Made by a program: the position numbers and the translations under genes. A DNA stretch of 64,000 bases from UTCHB3 sp008363265. Lineage in GTDB: Bacteria > Bacteroidota > Ignavibacteria > Ignavibacteriales > Ignavibacteriaceae. Where the stretch lies: NCBI GenBank assembly GCA_045863055.1, contig BTUW01000002.1:62001-126000 (forward strand), given 5' to 3'. Numbering within the stretch: the first letter of the stretch is position 1; every line of letters starts with the position of its first letter. Below are positions 61,250-64,000 of this stretch, piece by piece. The notes beneath the pieces are model-generated. The model saw only the letters and a program-made list of their open reading frames with translations, was not told the DNA's origin and made no database searches.

Positions 61250-62257
61250 TTAAATTTTAGTTTTCTTGTCGTTTTCTTTAATTTCATCCCATATCCTTTT
61301 TACCAGGGGTTCGATATTATAGCCGGTTGCGGAGGAGATTATCACCGGTTTGCCCCTGTAACCTTTAACTTTTACTTTCTGAAGTGTCGCGAGTTCTTCA
61401 TCACTGAACACATCCGCCTTGGAAAGGGCAAGTATCTTCTTTTTCTTCGCAAGCGCAGGACTGAATTTCTTGAGTTCGCCATTCAGCGTGGCGAAGTCGG
61501 CGTCATAATTTTCTGAAGTGATGTCGATGAGGAACAGGAGTATCCCCGTTCTCTCGATATGCTTCAGGAATTGTATCCCCAGGCCTTTACCATCGCTTGC
61601 ACCTTCAATGATACCGGGGATGTCAGCCACGGTGAAAGAGTCGTAATCTCCCACCCTTACAATACCAAGATTTGGCTCAAGAGTGGTAAAAGGATAGTCG
61701 GCGATCTTCGGTTTAGCCTCTGAGACCACCGAAATGAAGGTCGATTTACCCGCGTTGGGAAATCCTACGAGCCCCACATCAGCGAGGAGTTTCAGTTCGA
61801 GTTCCACACTAAAACTTTGTCCCGGTTTTCCCGGTTCGGCATACCTTGGAGCTCTGTTAACAGGTGTCGCAAAATTTGAATTTCCCTTGCCGCCTTTTCC
61901 CCCTTTCGCCATCATGTAGGTTTTACCGGCTGTGTCGACATCAATTATTACCTTGCCCGTTTTGGCGTCGCGAATTATGGTACCCACGGGTACTTTTATT
62001 ATCAGGTCCTCCCCTTTACGGCCATCCTTCAGGGAGTTTCCACCCGGGACCCCGTTTTCAGCGAGATACTTCTTCTTGTATCTGAAGTCAAGCAGGGTGT
62101 GGAGGTTGTGGTCAGCGTAAATATACACCGATCCTCCATCGCCGCCGTTACCTCCGGAGGGTCCTCCTTTGGGAACGAACTTTTCGCGCCTGAAAGCGAC
62201 GGCACCATCGCCGCCTTTACCGGCTCCGATCTCAATACTTACAAAATCTATGAACAT
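61250..62257 (-). CDS. obg: Obg GTPase
   Basis: 335 residues. The glycine-rich Obg fold (FVSIEIGAGKGGDGAVAFRREKFVPKGGPSGGNGGDGGSVYI) is followed by a GTPase domain with G1 GFPNAGKST, the PFTTLEPNLGIV switch region, G3 DIPGIIEGAS, G4 LSKADV and G5 SSATG. It acts in large ribosomal subunit assembly and the stringent response. The variable C-terminal OCT domain is absent, so this is the short form. An open reading frame of unknown function precedes it by 3 bases. Confidence 0.97.
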   Translation of the reverse strand: MFIDFVSIEIGAGKGGDGAVAFRREKFVPKGGPSGGNGGDGGSVYIYADHNLHTLLDFRYKKKYLAENGVPGGNSLKDGRKGEDLIIKVPVGTIIRDAKTGKVIIDVDTAGKTYMMAKGGKGGKGNSNFATPVNRAPRYAEPGKPGQSFSVELELKLLADVGLVGFPNAGKSTFISVVSEAKPKIADYPFTTLEPNLGIVRVGDYDSFTVADIPGIIEGASDGKGLGIQFLKHIERTGILLFLIDITSENYDADFATLNGELKKFSPALAKKKKILALSKADVFSDEELATLQKVKVKGYRGKPVIISSATGYNIEPLVKRIWDEIKENDKKTKI

Positions 62258-62260
62258 CTT

Positions 62261-63604
62261 TTACCCCTTAAAACTTTTCTCTGTTTTTTCCGTAAGAAGC
62301 CTGGCATACTTGTTCTTTTCGTTCAGCCCGGCATTGGCGTAAATTATTGAAAGGAGGTTTTTGGCTTCGGTAAGACTCCGGCACTTCTCGATTGCTTCCA
62401 TGCTGTTGAAGAAATCGGAATGGTCACCGTCAAAAACCTGTTGGATTATTTTTATACTCTCATCTTCACTCAAAAGTGAGAGAAGATTCTTTTTCTCCCT
62501 TACCTCCGCCATCTTCGGATCAAATTTCGGGGGAAAGCTGAACTCGTACCTTTCAACCTTCTCCTCTTCGAAAATTCTTGACGGGACATCATCATGGATC
62601 GAAGGGAGGCTGGCAATTATCTCTTCAGCCTCGGTGGATTTTACCTCCGGTTCTGCCACCTGCTCTTCTTTCGGCTCCACAACCGGTTCGAACTCAACTT
62701 TTCGCCGGGGAACAGTCATGAATTCCTCAATGCTGCGGGAAGCCGGCCTGTAAACCGGTCTTTGGGCTTCAGATTGTCCCGCCGGTGAAACGAACATCTC
62801 TCCCGGAACCCGGGGCTCAGGCGGTGAATACTCTTTTGAGGGTTTGGGTAAAACCGGTTCTTCGGGGGTTGTCACTTCAGGCGGAAGAGTCGGCCTTTGG
62901 GGCTTTATCTCGCGGGTTATGTCGAGACTTGAGTCAAACACAGACTTGTCATCCCCGGTAAGAATGTCCTTTATTTTCCAAACGCTCAACTGATCCTTCC
63001 CCTCAAAGTTCGGTTCAAGTTTGGCGTATTCCTCCTTCAATCCACGTGAGAGAAGGAAGAGTTTCATACATTCCAGATCGAGCAATGCATGCTCATCACC
63101 GAAATTAAAGAAGTGGCTCAGTGCATCGATCCCGTCGGTGATTATCGGCTTAAAATTCGCTGCAAGTAATTTCTTACCGATCTTTTCCATTGTTTCATCG
63201 TAACCCGACTCAACCAGTTTACCCGAACTCAGCAGTCTGTCAAGTATGTCGATGTAATACCGGTAATAGTATACACGGTTTCTCAGATCGTTGATCTTGC
63301 CTTTGGAGACACCATCAACTGCCGGAAAGAGCTGTTTTTTCAGCAGAAAAACGGGATTGAAAAGAAAATTAAGGTTGAACACAGCGGCCTTCTTCAATGT
63401 GGCGAGGATATCATCCCTTCCAAACCGCTTTCCGGCTTCTCCCTGACCGTTGTTCAGCAGGATCCCTTCAGCCCAAAGATACTTTATGAAAGCCGGGTGG
63501 ACCCCCAGCTTCTCCAGTTCCTCTGTCGTGAACGCGGACGCGCCTGAGGCACTTATCGCCTCACTGTTCTTCTTAAGTAATCTTGCTGCTTTTTCTTTGA
63601 ACAT
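62261..63604 (-). CDS. Proline-rich soluble protein of unknown function next to obg
   Basis: 447 residues, no signal peptide or membrane segment. The N-terminal part (about 1-210) is helical. A long low-complexity stretch (about 225-345), rich in Pro and Glu (PPEVTTPEEPVLPKPSKEYSPPEPRVP), is followed by a helical C-terminal domain (about 375-447; KNLLSLLSEDESIKIIQQVFDGDHSDFFNSMEAIEKC). It looks like two folded domains joined by a flexible linker. No family is recognised. It is 3 bases upstream of obg, so coregulation is expected. Confidence 0.85.
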   Translation of the reverse strand: MFKEKAARLLKKNSEAISASGASAFTTEELEKLGVHPAFIKYLWAEGILLNNGQGEAGKRFGRDDILATLKKAAVFNLNFLFNPVFLLKKQLFPAVDGVSKGKINDLRNRVYYYRYYIDILDRLLSSGKLVESGYDETMEKIGKKLLAANFKPIITDGIDALSHFFNFGDEHALLDLECMKLFLLSRGLKEEYAKLEPNFEGKDQLSVWKIKDILTGDDKSVFDSSLDITREIKPQRPTLPPEVTTPEEPVLPKPSKEYSPPEPRVPGEMFVSPAGQSEAQRPVYRPASRSIEEFMTVPRRKVEFEPVVEPKEEQVAEPEVKSTEAEEIIASLPSIHDDVPSRIFEEEKVERYEFSFPPKFDPKMAEVREKKNLLSLLSEDESIKIIQQVFDGDHSDFFNSMEAIEKCRSLTEAKNLLSIIYANAGLNEKNKYARLLTEKTEKSFKG

Positions 63605-63615
63605 TTTCGCTTAAC

Positions 63616-63659
63616 AAAAAGGGCTGCCTGACCAATTTCTGATCGATCACCGACAGCCC
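63616..63659 (-). terminator. Intrinsic terminator after sdhB
   Basis: On the minus strand the stem GGGCTG/CAGCCC, with a long loop that can pair internally (GATCGATC), is followed by five T. Confidence 0.7.
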
Positions 63660-63678
63660 GTGATTAAATTATCTGATA

Positions 63679-64000
63679 CTATGAAAGACTTGCTTTCAGA
63701 TACTCTCTGTTTAGGAACGCGATATGTGCCACTGAAATGCCTTTGGGGCATTCAGCTTCGCAGGCGTAGGTATTGGTGCATGAGCCGAAACCTTCTTTGT
63801 CCATCTGAGCTATCATATTTAGCACGCGTTCCTTCCTTTCGACCTTACCCTGAGGCAGGTGCGCAAGGTGCGAAACCTTTGCCGCCACGAAGAGCATCGC
63901 CGAAGCGTTCTTGCACGCTGCAACGCAGGCTCCGCAACCGATGCAGGCCGCCGCGTCCATCGCGAGATCGGCATCCCTTTTAGGGATCGGGATAGCGTTG
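63679..64000 (-). CDS. sdhB: Succinate dehydrogenase/fumarate reductase iron-sulfur subunit, 5' end beyond window
   Basis: Only the C-terminal 106 residues are present; the frame is open to the right edge. The motif CIGCGACVAAC, with a later CTNTYACEAECPKGI, provides ligands for the [4Fe-4S] and [3Fe-4S] clusters. The FLNREYL ending and the KRDADLAMDAAACIGCGACVAAC context are typical of the Bacteroidota/Chlorobi-type enzyme with a diheme cytochrome b subunit. It transfers electrons between the flavoprotein and quinone at the inner membrane. Whether it runs as a dehydrogenase or a fumarate reductase cannot be told from this fragment. Confidence 0.93.
   Translation of the reverse strand, partial: NAIPIPKRDADLAMDAAACIGCGACVAACKNASAMLFVAAKVSHLAHLPQGKVERKERVLNMIAQMDKEGFGSCTNTYACEAECPKGISVAHIAFLNREYLKASLS

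Overview
The window looks like a chromosomal segment from a Bacteroidota/Chlorobi-group bacterium, most likely Ignavibacteria (Ignavibacteriota). The evidence is several secreted proteins ending in the type IX secretion (T9SS) sorting domain with the 'YPNPFNPST' signature, Bacteroidota-type -7 promoter boxes (TAnnTTTG), often weak Shine-Dalgarno signals, an LptD-like outer-membrane protein, parvulin foldases, BshB1 and short-form QueF. No rRNA, prophage or CRISPR array is visible. Species-level assignment is not possible from sequence alone.

Layout. 1-1171 (minus): a partial secreted protein running off the left edge, plus a small membrane protein. 1816-5977 (plus): ppk1, an Mrp-type ATPase, an Nfu scaffold and a B12-binding protein whose start codon lies in a perfect inverted repeat. 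6051-9541 (plus): an MCE/Mla-like lipid-transport operon (permease, ATPase-like subunit with every catalytic motif eroded, MCE protein, lipoprotein). 9534-23417 (minus): metG, two paralogous T9SS subtilases, two parvulin chaperones, a MoxR ATPase, a kinase-dead hybrid sensor protein and gltX. 23526-25325: a duplicated-barrel OmpA protein. 25555-25632: tRNA-Pro(CGG), followed by yajQ. 26168-35788 (minus): a probable eight-gene run with ltaE, a thioesterase, an exonuclease, purL, yihY, a small protein, a Gfo/Idh oxidoreductase and lptD. 35829-36005: a 44-bp tandem repeat. 36291-44803 (plus): an orphan T9SS domain protein, a T9SS amidase, a beta-propeller protein, a fatty acyl-CoA ligase, a large unknown secreted protein and a cupin. 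44855-49952: a PHP phosphoesterase, a TPR membrane protein and bshB1, then a FrnE-like oxidoreductase (plus), then a CoA-acylating aldehyde dehydrogenase with a microcompartment-targeting-like tail. 50207-57364 (plus): queF, glnD, murI, a porin/FMN-binding/membrane-protein redox operon and a lipoprotein. 57400-58292: a Y1 (IS200/RAYT-like) transposase between palindromic repeats, with a 100-N assembly gap. 58348-64000 (minus): an S9 peptidase, an M48 protease, Obg, a proline-rich protein and the 3' end of sdhB/frdB.

Themes. Much of the window serves the cell envelope: MCE lipid transport, LptD, SurA-like foldases, T9SS cargo, amidase, OmpA, murI. Two multi-motif enzymes (the MlaF-like ATPase and the histidine kinase) have lost their catalytic residues but kept reading frame and operon position, which suggests they now act as scaffolds or adaptors. 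Degenerate 7-8 bp tandem repeats sit at the edges of four genes. The strongest candidates for something undescribed are the pseudo-ATPase MCE operon, the porin-flavoprotein-membrane protein operon, the palindrome-flanked transposase, and the secreted protein that consists of little more than a T9SS sorting domain.
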